Shown: positions 9,542 to 18,232 of the stretch, one piece after another
Numbering within the stretch: the stretch's first letter is position 1
Layout: each line of letters starts with the position of its first letter
Source: Roseospira marina
GTDB taxonomy: Bacteria; Pseudomonadota; Alphaproteobacteria; Rhodospirillales; Rhodospirillaceae
Assembly: GCF_014197855.1 (NCBI RefSeq)
Contig: NZ_JACIGJ010000003.1
Location: 248,001 to 312,000 of the forward strand
Reading direction: 5' to 3'
Length of the DNA stretch: 64,000 nt
The notes under the pieces: generated by a model
Told to the model about the DNA's origin: nothing
Database searches by the model: none
Seen by the model: only the letters and a program-made list of their open reading frames with translations
Position numbers and translations under genes: made by a program

Positions 9542-9925
9542 ATGGCCCCGACGACGACCGAACCTGACACGCTGACCGCTCCGCCGCCGCCCTCCGCGGG
9601 CGGTCTGACCATCACGGAGGCCTGCGCGGCCCGCGTCAAAACGCTGATCGCCGCCGAGGGCGATCCGGATCTGATGCTGCGCGTCATCGTGGACGGCGGC
9701 GGCTGCTCCGGGTTCCAGTACCGCTTCGACCTGGACAAGACGACGGCGGAGGACGATCGCCTGTTCGCCGCCCACGACGTGCGCGTGGTGATCGACGAGG
9801 CGTCTTTGGAGCTTCTCGACGGCTCGGTCATCGACTACGTCGAGGACCTGATGGGCGCCGCCTTCGCCATCCGCAATCCGAACGCCACCGCGACCTGCGG
9901 CTGCGGCACATCGTTCTCGGTGTGA
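9542..9925 (+). CDS. erpA: A-type iron-sulfur carrier protein (ErpA)
   Basis: The 127-residue protein has the A-type carrier fold LTITEACAARVKTLIA with the three cluster-binding cysteines in GGGCSGFQY and CGCGTSFSV. These proteins deliver [4Fe-4S] or [2Fe-2S] clusters to apoproteins. The N-terminus has about 20 extra Pro/Thr-rich residues. The ATG at 9542 is chosen because it gives normal length; an in-frame ATG at 9503 lies upstream. ErpA is more likely than IscA or SufA because there is no isc or suf neighbour, but these paralogues are hard to separate by eye. Confidence 0.88.
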   Translation: MAPTTTEPDTLTAPPPPSAGGLTITEACAARVKTLIAAEGDPDLMLRVIVDGGGCSGFQYRFDLDKTTAEDDRLFAAHDVRVVIDEASLELLDGSVIDYVEDLMGAAFAIRNPNATATCGCGTSFSV

Positions 9926-9941
9926 TCCGGCGGGATCGCGC

Positions 9942-10721
9942 ATGGAACCGGAGCCGATACCGCGACGCGCGGCGCTCGGCTGGCTCGCCTTAACCATGGC
10001 CGCCGTCGTCTCCGAGCCTACCGCGGCCGCGTCGACCATCCCGACCAGCGACCGCGCGTCCGCCGCCATGGCCCGCGTGGAATCCGGCCTGCGCGCCGAT
10101 GTGGAGGCCGCCGGGCTGCGCTGGGGCGCGCCCGTGTTCCTCCGCGTCTTCAAGCGGGAGCGGCGGCTGGAGGCGTGGCTTGAGACGACCCCGGGCGGCC
10201 CCTTCACCCTGTTCCGGTCCTGGCCGGTCTGCGCCCGGTCCGGCGACCTGGGCCCCAAGACGGCCGAAGGCGATGGGCAGGCGCCGGAGGGCTTCTATTT
10301 CGTGCCGCCCGGCCGGATGAATCCGCACAGCCGGTTCCACCTGTCGTTCAACCTCGGCTACCCGAATGCCTATGAGCGGGCGCGCGGCTGGACCGGCAGC
10401 GCCCTGATGGTGCATGGGGATTGCGCGTCGGTGGGCTGCTACGCCATGGGCAAGCGCCTGCTGCCCGTGGGCGCCGACCACAACGACCCGATCAATGAAA
10501 TCTGGACCCTGATGGTGGCGGCGTTCGCGGCCGGACAGCCCTTCGTCCGGGTGCACGCCCTGCCCTTCGCCCTGACGCCGGACGCTCTGGCGGCGGACGC
10601 GGATCATCCCTGGGCCGCGTTCTGGGCCAATCTGGCGGAGGGGTATCGGTGGTTCGAGGACACGGCCCGGCCGCCGGACGTCACGGTCCGGGAGGGCCGC
10701 TATCGGTTCGGTCCGGGATGA
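9942..10721 (+). CDS. YafK/DpaA-like L,D-transpeptidase family protein
   Basis: The 259-residue protein has an N-terminal export signal (RRAALGWLALTMAAVV, residues 8-23, with twin arginine) and a YkuD-type catalytic domain. The active-site block is MVHGDCASVGCYAM (His, and the S-x-G-C nucleophile). LFRSWPVCARSGDLGPKTAEGD and PEGFYFVPPGRMNP are typical of the YafK group, whose E. coli member removes Braun lipoprotein from peptidoglycan. A periplasmic cell-wall role is therefore likely, as a transpeptidase or amidase. It starts 16 bases after erpA, so co-transcription is possible. Confidence 0.85.
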   Translation: MEPEPIPRRAALGWLALTMAAVVSEPTAAASTIPTSDRASAAMARVESGLRADVEAAGLRWGAPVFLRVFKRERRLEAWLETTPGGPFTLFRSWPVCARSGDLGPKTAEGDGQAPEGFYFVPPGRMNPHSRFHLSFNLGYPNAYERARGWTGSALMVHGDCASVGCYAMGKRLLPVGADHNDPINEIWTLMVAAFAAGQPFVRVHALPFALTPDALAADADHPWAAFWANLAEGYRWFEDTARPPDVTVREGRYRFGPG

Positions 10722-10731
10722 GAGGCGCGGG

Positions 10732-11391
10732 TTACGGGGTCTTCAGCATCCGCGCCGTCAGGCTATCGAGGGCCGTCACCAGCCCGGACAGGCCGTCGCG
10801 GGCCCCGATGGACGCCCATTCGGAGCGGCGCAACGCGACTTCGCTGATCGAGCCCTTCAACAGGACATCGACCACGGCGGGCCCGTCGTCCCCCTCCGCG
10901 ACCACGTAGTCGATCGGCACATTCTCCACGTCGGGCCGGTCGATATGGGTCCGGACCAGAGTCGTCCCGGCCGGCCCCGGCGCGGTGCCGTCGATGACGA
11001 ACCGCTCGCCACTGAACCCATCGAACCGGTCCGCGTGCACCGCCACGGAATAGTCCCCGAAAGCGCGCGCCATGGCCGCGCGTTCCGCCTCTGCCGCATC
11101 ACGCCAGGCGCGGCCGGCAGCGGCACGCGCCATGCGGCTGAAATCGAACGTGGCCCGCACGGGGTCGTCCAGCGCCTCGGCCCGGCCCTGGATGCCGAGC
11201 GCCTCCGCGCGCTGCATCACATCCAGCAGGGCCGCTTGATAGGTCTCGATCAGCGCCACGGCGGCGGAATCGGCCGGGGCCTGCGCCCAGACCGGACCTC
11301 GAGGCAACACGGCGACGAGCGCGGCCGCGCCCGCCAGGGCCAACAGACGGCGCCGGGACACGGATGGCAAGGAATGGGACAGTTGGGGCAT
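10732..11391 (-). CDS. hpnM: MlaC/HpnM-like periplasmic lipid-binding protein
   Basis: The 219-residue protein has a Tat-like signal (SRRRLLALAGAAALVAV) and a MlaC domain. The blocks RFDGFSGERFVI, VDVLLKGSISEVALRRSEW and IGARDGLSGLVTALD resemble HpnM, the hopanoid-associated MlaC relative, more than Mla pathway MlaC. Such proteins bind lipids in the periplasm for traffic between inner and outer membranes. No other mla or hpn gene is in this window. It converges on the L,D-transpeptidase gene with a ten-base gap. HpnM versus generic MlaC is inference. Confidence 0.75.
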   Translation of the reverse strand: MPQLSHSLPSVSRRRLLALAGAAALVAVLPRGPVWAQAPADSAAVALIETYQAALLDVMQRAEALGIQGRAEALDDPVRATFDFSRMARAAAGRAWRDAAEAERAAMARAFGDYSVAVHADRFDGFSGERFVIDGTAPGPAGTTLVRTHIDRPDVENVPIDYVVAEGDDGPAVVDVLLKGSISEVALRRSEWASIGARDGLSGLVTALDSLTARMLKTP

Positions 11392-11510
11392 GCACGCGAG
11401 CTCCGGAACACACGACCGTCAAACGGGGCGAGGCGACCGGCACAGTGTTGTTCACCGTCATGGCGGATTTGCGGCGCCCCACCGCGTGTAAGGTCTCGCG
11501 GTGTCAGGTA

Positions 11511-11753
11511 TCAGGTGAAGGCGTTGAACGCCACCAGGGTGAAGGTGTCCTTCACGCCGGCCACGGTCTGCACCTTCTCGGTGACGAAGCGGCCGACGTC
11601 GAGATCCCGGGGCAGGTAGAACTTCGCCAGCAGGTCGTACTGGCCGGAGATGCTGTCCACCTCGGACACCTCCTCCAGGCCATCCACCAGGGCGGCGGCC
11701 ACCTTATAGGACTGACCCAGTTCACATTTCATCAGCACGAAGATTTTCTGCAT
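11511..11753 (-). CDS. Stand-alone Lrp/AsnC-type RAM domain protein
   Basis: This 80-residue protein is a single RAM (regulation of amino acid metabolism) domain: QKIFVLMKCELGQSYKVA, VDSISGQYDLLAKFY and VKDTFTLVAFNAF follow the family's beta-alpha-beta pattern, with the GxYDL effector motif. The DNA-binding helix-turn-helix of full Lrp/AsnC regulators is absent. Such proteins form ring oligomers and may bind amino acids; their cellular role is poorly defined. It lies 120 bases downstream of aroC in the same direction. Confidence 0.85.
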   Translation of the reverse strand: MQKIFVLMKCELGQSYKVAAALVDGLEEVSEVDSISGQYDLLAKFYLPRDLDVGRFVTEKVQTVAGVKDTFTLVAFNAFT

Positions 11754-11872
11754 GGTTCCGTCTCACGGTGGAGGACACAACCGGGACACCCCGGCGGGCC
11801 GAAATCGTGGGCGGGCGACGCAGGCCCGTCAAGCCCCGGCATGCCGCGCGTGTCACGACAGGCCGGCGCCGC

Positions 11873-12964
11873 TCAACACGCCCCTTCGCCGCATTGCGCC
11901 CGGTGGCGCAGGCGATGATCGGCGAGCACACAGGCCAGCATGGCCTCGGCCACCGGTACGGCGCGGATGCCCACGCAAGGATCGTGCCGCCCCTTGGTCA
12001 CGATGTCCGTGGCGTGGCCCTCGCGGTCGACCGTGCGGCGCGGGTTCAGAATGGAACTGGTGGGCTTGACCGCCATGCGCGCGACCACGGTCTGTCCGGT
12101 CGAGATGCCGCCCAGTATGCCGCCGGCATGGTTGTCGGTGAACACGGGCCGGCCGTCCGGGCCGGGCATCATTTCATCCGCGTTGTCCTCGCCACTGAGG
12201 GCTGCGGCGGCGAAGCCCGCGCCGATCTCGACCCCCTTGACCGCGTTGATGCTCATCAAGGCGGAACAGATGTCCTGATCGAGCTTGCCATACAGGGGCG
12301 CGCCCCAGCCGGGCGGGACACCCTCGGCCTCCACCTGCACCACCGCACCGACCGAGCTGCCAGCCTTGCGGACCCCGTCCATGAGATCGCCCCAACGCTC
12401 AGCGGTCGCTGCGTCCGGGCAGAAGAAGGGGTTGCGGCCGACCTCGTCCCAGTCCCAGTCCTTCCGGGGCACGGTCAGACGGTCGGCCCCCACCTGCACC
12501 AGGGCGGCGCGCACGATCACCGAGGGTCCCAGAACGACCCGGGCAATGCCGCCCGCCGCCACCCGGCACGCGGTTTCACGCGCCGAGGACCGACCGCCGC
12601 CGCGATAGTCCCGCAGACCGTACTTGGCCTCATAGGTGTAATCGGCGTGGCCGGGCCGGTACTTGGCCGCAATCTCGGAGTAGTCCTTGCTGCGCTGGTC
12701 GGTGTTCTCGATCAGCACGGCAATGGGCGTTCCGGTGGTCCGACCCTCGAACACACCGGATAGGATCCGCGCCTGATCGGCCTCCCGCCGCTGGGTGGTG
12801 TGGCGCGACTGGCCCGGCCGCCGCCGGTCCAGATCACGTTGCAGATCGGCCTCCGCCAACGGCAGGCCGGGGGGCGTGCCATCGACGACGCAGCCGATGG
12901 CGGGTCCATGGCTCTCCCCGAACGTCGTCACGCGGAACAGGTGGCCAAAGCTGTTGTGCGACAT
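11873..12964 (-). CDS. aroC: Chorismate synthase
   Basis: The 363-residue enzyme starts [20 protein letters not shown], the first family signature, and contains [16 protein letters not shown] and [14 protein letters not shown]. It converts 5-enolpyruvylshikimate-3-phosphate to chorismate with reduced FMN, the last common step of aromatic biosynthesis. The ATG at 12964 is chosen by family length and signature; an in-frame upstream start would overlap fabI. fabI ends 37 bases before it in the same direction, a fabI-aroC pairing seen in other alphaproteobacteria. Confidence 0.97.
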   Translation of the reverse strand: MSHNSFGHLFRVTTFGESHGPAIGCVVDGTPPGLPLAEADLQRDLDRRRPGQSRHTTQRREADQARILSGVFEGRTTGTPIAVLIENTDQRSKDYSEIAAKYRPGHADYTYEAKYGLRDYRGGGRSSARETACRVAAGGIARVVLGPSVIVRAALVQVGADRLTVPRKDWDWDEVGRNPFFCPDAATAERWGDLMDGVRKAGSSVGAVVQVEAEGVPPGWGAPLYGKLDQDICSALMSINAVKGVEIGAGFAAAALSGEDNADEMMPGPDGRPVFTDNHAGGILGGISTGQTVVARMAVKPTSSILNPRRTVDREGHATDIVTKGRHDPCVGIRAVPVAEAMLACVLADHRLRHRAQCGEGAC

Positions 12965-13001
12965 CCGGTGGACCCCCGTGCCCGACTCAGTTCGTACTCT
13001 C

Positions 13002-13847
13002 TCAGTCCGTGCTCTTGGGCTTGAACCCGCCCAGCAGGTCGATGATCTGCGGAGCCGAATCCGGCGCGACCATGCCGACGGTGTGATAACCGCTGTCCAC
13101 ATGGTGGACCTCGCCCGTCACGCCCGAGCCCAGATCGGACAACAGATAGACGGCGGAGTTGCCCACTTCGTCCGTGGAAACGTTCCGGCGCAGTGGTGCG
13201 TTGTATTCATTCCACTTCAGAATGAAGCGGAAGTCCCCGATGCCGGAGGCCGCCAGGGTACGAATCGGCCCGGCCGACACGGCGTTGACGCGGATGCCCT
13301 CCGGCCCGAGGTCGTTGGCCAGATAGCGCACACTGGCCTCCAATGCGGCCTTGGCGACGCCCATCACGTTGTAGTGCGGCATGACCTGCTCGGCGCCGTA
13401 ATAGGTCATGGTCAGAAGACTGCCGCCTTCCTTCATCAGAGGCCGGGCGCGGCGGCACACATCGGTGAAGGAGAAGCACGAGATCATCATGGTCTGCTGG
13501 AAGTTGTCCGGCGTCGTATCCAGGTACAACCCCTTCAACTGATCCTTGTCGGAATAGGCGATGGCATGCACCACGAAATCCAGACCGCCCCACTGCTGCC
13601 CGAGAGCCTCGAAGGCCGCGTCCATGCTGTCGGAATCGGTGACGTCACAGTTGATAAGGGTCGTCACACCCAGGCTATCGGCCAGCGGCTTGACCCGCTT
13701 CAGCAGGGCGTCGCCCTGGTAGGTGAAGGCCAGTTCCGCGCCGTGCGCGGCGCAGGCCTTGGCAATCCCCCAGGCAATCGACCTGTCGTTGGCAACGCCC
13801 ATGACGAGACCGCGTTTCCCGGCCAGGATAGGGGTGGTAGCCGTCAT
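13002..13847 (-). CDS. fabI: Enoyl-[acyl-carrier-protein] reductase (FabI)
   Basis: The 281-residue protein is an SDR-fold FabI with the atypical nucleotide site [17 protein letters not shown] and the Y-x6-K catalytic pair in [20 protein letters not shown] (Tyr and Lys). It reduces enoyl-ACP with NADH in the final step of fatty acid elongation. The start at 13847 has AGAGGAAGAG directly upstream. It is divergent from the YihY gene and runs toward aroC. The 236-base divergent spacer (13848-14083) should hold both promoters. Confidence 0.95.
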   Translation of the reverse strand: MTATTPILAGKRGLVMGVANDRSIAWGIAKACAAHGAELAFTYQGDALLKRVKPLADSLGVTTLINCDVTDSDSMDAAFEALGQQWGGLDFVVHAIAYSDKDQLKGLYLDTTPDNFQQTMMISCFSFTDVCRRARPLMKEGGSLLTMTYYGAEQVMPHYNVMGVAKAALEASVRYLANDLGPEGIRVNAVSAGPIRTLAASGIGDFRFILKWNEYNAPLRRNVSTDEVGNSAVYLLSDLGSGVTGEVHHVDSGYHTVGMVAPDSAPQIIDLLGGFKPKSTD

Positions 13848-14083
13848 GCTCTTCCTCTTTTTTCGTCTGCTTGTGCTGAGGCGCGTGCCCATGAAATCCC
13901 AGCGGACCGCACCGTGTGCCCGGACCCGGCCGGTCGGACGGCCGACCCGGCGCAGGTCCCTCGGACACCGGCACGCGAATACGGGTACGGAAAGTATGGA
14001 AACGTCCCGGGGGGCCGTACACTAGAGCAGAATCCCATGCAAGGAAATCGCTTCGTGCGCCACCCCGTGCCAAGGGAGCAACC

Positions 14084-15463
14084 ATGACCACCGCAACCGC
14101 AAACCCCCGTGACACCGACCGTGACACCGACACCGATGCGGCCCCGGCGAACCACGATGCGGCCCCGGCATCCCCTGCGGACAGCGGTTCGACCGCCCCT
14201 GCGCCCTCGCGCACGGAGTCCCTGGAGCTGCTGGCGCGGCTGATCCTGAACCGGGTCAACGAGACGCAGACGGTGCGGATGGCGGCCTCGCTGAGCTACA
14301 CGTCCCTGCTGGCAATGGTGCCCATGCTGGCCATCGGGCTGGCGATGCTGGCGGCCTTTCCGGTGTTCGAGGAGGTGCGCGGGACGATCATGACCAGCCT
14401 GTTCGAGGTGCTGTTTCCCTACGCCGACGCCACCGTGCGCAGCAAAGTGCAGGAGTTCGTGCAGGCGGCCGGCGGGCTGACCGCGTTCGGCGTGGTCGGC
14501 ATCGGGGTGACGGCGGTCATGCTGCTGGTCACCATCGAAACGGCCCTGAACGGCATTTTCGGCGTGCGGTCCACCCGCTCCCTGATCGGCCGATTCCTGA
14601 TGTACTGGGCCGTAGTGACCCTGGGGCCGATGCTGCTGGGGGCCAGCTTCTCCCTGTCCGGCTATCTCTACGCCCTTCAGGACATGACGACCGGCGGGCC
14701 GATGCTGCTGACCGGCCTGGGCGGCCTGATCGCCCGGCTGGTGCCCTGGGTGCTGACGGCGGCGGCCTTCACGCTGCTGTACCTGATCGTCCCGCACCGC
14801 CCCATTCATATGCGGGACGCCCTGGCCGGCGGGCTGGTCGCGGCGGCCCTGGTCGCGGCGCTGCGCTTCGGCTTTTTGATCTATGTGACCAACGCCGAGG
14901 CGTATCGCACCCTGTACGGGACCCTCGCCGTGATCCCGGTGTTCCTGGTGTGGATGTATCTGTCCTGGCTGGTGGTGCTGGCGGGTGCGGTGTTCACGGC
15001 CGTGCTGCCGGCGTGGCGCATGCGCCGCCTGGAAGGCCCCGACCCGCGCCGCCAGGACCTGAATGCGGCGCTGCGGGTGCTGTCCGGCCTGCAAAACGAG
15101 GCCACGCGGCCCGACGGATCGGCCGGCGCGACGCGCCAGCAGTTGCTGCGGGACACGGAACTGCCCGAGGAACGCCTGCGCCGCATCCTGAGCGAACTGG
15201 CCGAGGCCGGGATCATCGCCCGGTCGGAGGGCGGGCGCTGGCTGTTGGCGCGGGACCTCGACGCGGTGACCCTGGACGATCTGCTCGGGCGCCTGAGCCT
15301 GCGCATGCCGGACACCGGTCCCCTATCTGGTGGCCCCCTGTCCGGCGCTCCCTGGGCCGACACCATCGGCGCCTGCCTGCGCCGGGCGCGCACGGCGGAG
15401 CGCGAGGCTCTGTCCTTGCCGCTCAAGCCTTTGTTGGCGGGCGAAGCGCCCCCGACCCCATGA
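14084..15463 (+). CDS. YihY/BrkB family inner membrane protein with C-terminal winged-helix-like domain
   Basis: The 459-residue protein has a Thr/Asp/Ala-rich hydrophilic start (residues 1-40) and a YihY (UPF0761) membrane domain with six segments between about 65 and 320, including the conserved ASLSYTSLLAMVPM. The C-terminal 130 residues (GATRQQLLRDTELPEERLR, LSELAEAGIIARSEGGRWLL) look like a winged helix, as in E. coli YihY-type proteins of full length. Function is unknown despite older names such as ribonuclease BN. The ATG at 14084 follows AAGGGAGCA. The next gene starts 14 bases after the stop. Confidence 0.88.
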   Translation: MTTATANPRDTDRDTDTDAAPANHDAAPASPADSGSTAPAPSRTESLELLARLILNRVNETQTVRMAASLSYTSLLAMVPMLAIGLAMLAAFPVFEEVRGTIMTSLFEVLFPYADATVRSKVQEFVQAAGGLTAFGVVGIGVTAVMLLVTIETALNGIFGVRSTRSLIGRFLMYWAVVTLGPMLLGASFSLSGYLYALQDMTTGGPMLLTGLGGLIARLVPWVLTAAAFTLLYLIVPHRPIHMRDALAGGLVAAALVAALRFGFLIYVTNAEAYRTLYGTLAVIPVFLVWMYLSWLVVLAGAVFTAVLPAWRMRRLEGPDPRRQDLNAALRVLSGLQNEATRPDGSAGATRQQLLRDTELPEERLRRILSELAEAGIIARSEGGRWLLARDLDAVTLDDLLGRLSLRMPDTGPLSGGPLSGAPWADTIGACLRRARTAEREALSLPLKPLLAGEAPPTP

Positions 15464-15476
15464 GGACGAGGACACC

Positions 15477-16775
15477 ATGACCGCATCCGCGCCGCCCGCC
15501 CGCCTCGATCCCGGCCCGACCGTTCCCCGCCCCCGCCCCGGCCCGGCCGCCCTGGTCTACAGCGGCCACGCCGGCACGGTCGAGGCGATCCCGATCGCCT
15601 TCGCCGAGGCGCTGAAGGCCCGGGGAGTGCGGGTCGGCGGGCTTGCGCAACGCACCCAACGCCATCCGGAGACCGGGCGGAAGGTGGGCATGACCCTGCT
15701 CGACCTTGCCACCGGCCGACCGCACGACATTATGCAGGCGTTGGGCCGCGATTCCACGGCGTGTTCCCTCGATACGCAGGGGCTGGCCGGGGCCGCGCCC
15801 GTGCTGCGCGCCGCCCTCGACGCGGGGGTTGACCTGCTGGTGGCCTCCAAGTTCTCCCACCTGGAGGCGGAGGGCGGCGGCCTCGCCCACGACATGCTGG
15901 CGGCGATGGCGGAGGGCGTTCCGGTGCTGACCCTGGTGCCGGAAGCCCACGCCGTGGACTGGCTGCGGTTCACCCATCCGGTCGGTCGCCTGTTGCCGCC
16001 CTCGCTGGACGCATGCTGGCGCTGGTGGGGACCGCACGGCCTGTACGACGACCTCCAGGCGTTGGTGCCGCCGGACGCGGTGGTGCAGCGCGTCGTGATC
16101 GGCCTGAACTGGACCCTGGTCGAGGGGCCGGAGGGCGTCGGCCTCGCCCAGACGCCCACGCGCGACGGCGCCGGCTGTCGCCCGCCCCCGGCGGCGGGCA
16201 CCCTGAACGGGCGTCCCCTGGCCGAGTTGGCACGGCTGGCGGGCTCGCTGGATCCAATGGCGCGCGGTCTGGGTGCGGCGGCGCTGAACACGGCCCTGAA
16301 TCGGTTCGATCACCCCGGAGACTCCGCGAACGGGCTCGATCTGTTCGCGGAGGCCGCCGTCCACGCCAACGCCCCCGTAATGGTGGGCGCGTTCCCGGGT
16401 GTGCGCGAGCGCGTACCCGCCCTGCGCCTGATCGAGCGCACCCCGGGTCCGGATCGCTATCCCGAGCACGCCGCCAGCGCCCTGATCCCCGACGCCGAGG
16501 CGGTGTTGCTGACCGCCTCGACCTTCGCCAACGGATCCCTGCCCGGCCTGCTCGCCCTCACACGGCCGGGCGCCGAGGTCGTGCTGGTCGGCCCCGGCAC
16601 GCCGCTCTCCCCCCTGTTGTTCGACCACGGCATCACGACGCTGGCGGGGTTCGTGGCCGAAGACCCGGACGGGCTGGCGCGCGCGGTGGCGGAAGGGGCC
16701 GGCGCGCGCACGCTGCGCCGCTATGGCCGCGACGTGGTGATACGGACCGGCGATGGAGCGGACGAGCCCGTTTAA
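15477..16775 (+). CDS. Fusion of a DUF2478-like NTPase-type domain with a DUF4213/DUF364-like domain
   Basis: The 432-residue soluble protein appears to join two families. Residues 25-185 (LVYSGHAGTVEAIPIAF, VGGLAQRTQRHPETGRK, LDAGVDLLVASKFSHLEAEG) resemble DUF2478, a P-loop-like family often found near molybdate genes, here without a canonical GK(S/T). Residues 200-430 (VVIGLNWTLVEG, LGAAALNTALNR, VLLTASTFANGSLPGLL, EVVLVGPGTPLSP) resemble DUF4213 plus DUF364, thought to be metal-chelating. It starts 14 bases after the YihY gene. A ModA-like gene lies 0.6 kb downstream on the other strand. A role in molybdenum or other metal handling is inference. Confidence 0.7.
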   Translation: MTASAPPARLDPGPTVPRPRPGPAALVYSGHAGTVEAIPIAFAEALKARGVRVGGLAQRTQRHPETGRKVGMTLLDLATGRPHDIMQALGRDSTACSLDTQGLAGAAPVLRAALDAGVDLLVASKFSHLEAEGGGLAHDMLAAMAEGVPVLTLVPEAHAVDWLRFTHPVGRLLPPSLDACWRWWGPHGLYDDLQALVPPDAVVQRVVIGLNWTLVEGPEGVGLAQTPTRDGAGCRPPPAAGTLNGRPLAELARLAGSLDPMARGLGAAALNTALNRFDHPGDSANGLDLFAEAAVHANAPVMVGAFPGVRERVPALRLIERTPGPDRYPEHAASALIPDAEAVLLTASTFANGSLPGLLALTRPGAEVVLVGPGTPLSPLLFDHGITTLAGFVAEDPDGLARAVAEGAGARTLRRYGRDVVIRTGDGADEPV

Positions 16776-16843
16776 GCGCCGAATGACCTTTGGCAGCCGA
16801 TGCGTGACGGTTGTTGACATCTTAACATGCGGGAACACTGTTC

Positions 16844-17272
16844 ATGACAGACCAAGAAAAAAAGAACTGGAACATAAAGCTCGAGATAACAAAGGGATCC
16901 AACGGACTTCTAAACAAGCTCATCGCCATAGCGATACCGCCCGCATTGACGATATCGGCCTATTTAAGCGTTACATCCGATGAATACTGGCTCGGTATAG
17001 CCCTTATTTTTGGCCTTACGTCGCTTGGACTGGGATTGACACTGTGCTTTCTAACGCTTGCCAAACTATCAAGCGACGTCAGCCGTGCTCGGCATACCGG
17101 AACGACGGGGTTCGCGCTTCTGGTCCCGCCCGCTCTGACAGCGTGTGCCTATATCATCGCCACTGGCGACGCATATTGGTCCGCCGTGGCTTTGATCGTG
17201 TGCGCCGGGATTGTCGGGCTTGCGCTGGCCTTATGCTTGTTGATCGCCACTAGGATCAAGGAAACGCGGTAG
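16844..17272 (+). CDS. Small membrane protein with an internal duplication, function unknown
   Basis: The 142-residue protein has a charged N-terminus and four predicted membrane helices arranged as two copies of one hairpin: IPPALTISAYLSVTSDEYW (31-49) and VPPALTACAYIIATGDAYW (94-112), each followed by a Leu/Gly-rich helix ending LTLCFLTLAK or LALCLLIATR. The copies are offset by 63 residues. Codon choice is clearly more AT-rich than the neighbours, suggesting acquisition. A TTGACA hexamer lies at 16814-16819 but I see no good -10. I do not recognise the family. Confidence 0.7.
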   Translation: MTDQEKKNWNIKLEITKGSNGLLNKLIAIAIPPALTISAYLSVTSDEYWLGIALIFGLTSLGLGLTLCFLTLAKLSSDVSRARHTGTTGFALLVPPALTACAYIIATGDAYWSAVALIVCAGIVGLALALCLLIATRIKETR

Positions 17273-17354
17273 ACAGGGCTGTCCCTCAGAGCGGACTTTG
17301 GACTGGCCGACCCGGCCGCCACCACCCGCCGCGCGCCGAAGGGGCTGGACGACA

Positions 17355-18152
17355 TCAACGCGCCACCAGCGGCACCAGGCCGTCGGCGCGGAAGGCCTCG
17401 TGGGCGGCCTCGCTGTACAGCGCGTGCACGAACCGCCGCGCGGGGGCGTCGACCGGCGTGCCGGCCCGCACCGCCACCTGATACAGCACGGGCGTTGAGG
17501 TGCCGGGCGGGAACGCGCCCACGACCCGAACCCGGGTGTCGTGCCGCGCCGCGTTGGCCAGGGCGACGCCCAGCGCGGCCTCGTCGTGGGCCACCCAGTC
17601 CAGCACCGTGCTCGGTCCCGGCGCCAACACCACCCGCCGGGACACACCCTCACCCCACCCCAGGGCGCGGAGGGCATCCAGGCTGGTCTCGCCGATGCTG
17701 TTCGCCGCCGGATCCACGAGAGCCAGCGGCGCGTCCCGGTCCACCCAGGCGGTCAGATCCATTCCGCGCCTCACGGCGTCCGGCGCGGCGCGTCCCGGGG
17801 CCGCCACCAGCGCCAGGCCGTTGGTCAGCAGGTCGGTCGGCGGCTCCACCTGCCCGGCGTCCACCAGCCGCGCCATGTTGCCGGCCCCGGCGACGATGAT
17901 GACGTCGTGCACCAGCGAGCCCGTGCGGCCGGCCGCGCCGGAGGCCTCCCCGAACGCCACCATCAGTGACAGCCCGGCCGTCTTTTGGACCGTGGGCAGC
18001 AGCGATTGCAGCACGGGTTTCAGGGAGGGATCGGCGAACACCGTCGTGCCGGCGGTCTGGGCGCGACCGGACGACGGCGCGAGCGCCAGGGCGGTCGCCG
18101 CGGCCGCACCGGTCAGCGCCGCGCGCCGGGAGACGAAAGCAGGAGTGGCCAT
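17355..18152 (-). CDS. ModA-like periplasmic binding protein
   Basis: The 265-residue protein has a Tat-type signal (SRRAALTGAAAATALALAP, residues 9-27) and a type II binding-protein fold resembling ModA: TTVFADPSLKPVLQSLL, VAFGEASGAAGR, VDRDAPLALVDPAANSIGE and an ending in HEAFRADGLVPLVAR. ModA proteins bind molybdate or tungstate for an ABC importer. No modB or modC is nearby, so it is an orphan here and its ligand is uncertain. The ATG at 18152 follows GGAGGTTTCTT. Its nearness to the DUF2478-like fusion strengthens a metal-oxyanion reading. Confidence 0.75.
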   Translation of the reverse strand: MATPAFVSRRAALTGAAAATALALAPSSGRAQTAGTTVFADPSLKPVLQSLLPTVQKTAGLSLMVAFGEASGAAGRTGSLVHDVIIVAGAGNMARLVDAGQVEPPTDLLTNGLALVAAPGRAAPDAVRRGMDLTAWVDRDAPLALVDPAANSIGETSLDALRALGWGEGVSRRVVLAPGPSTVLDWVAHDEAALGVALANAARHDTRVRVVGAFPPGTSTPVLYQVAVRAGTPVDAPARRFVHALYSEAAHEAFRADGLVPLVAR

Positions 18153-18232
18153 AAGAAACCTCCACACCGGACAAAACGACAGAGCAATAACGGTGCCGAG
18201 GCGATGTGGCAGGCTTAGGGCGGTGGCGAGAG

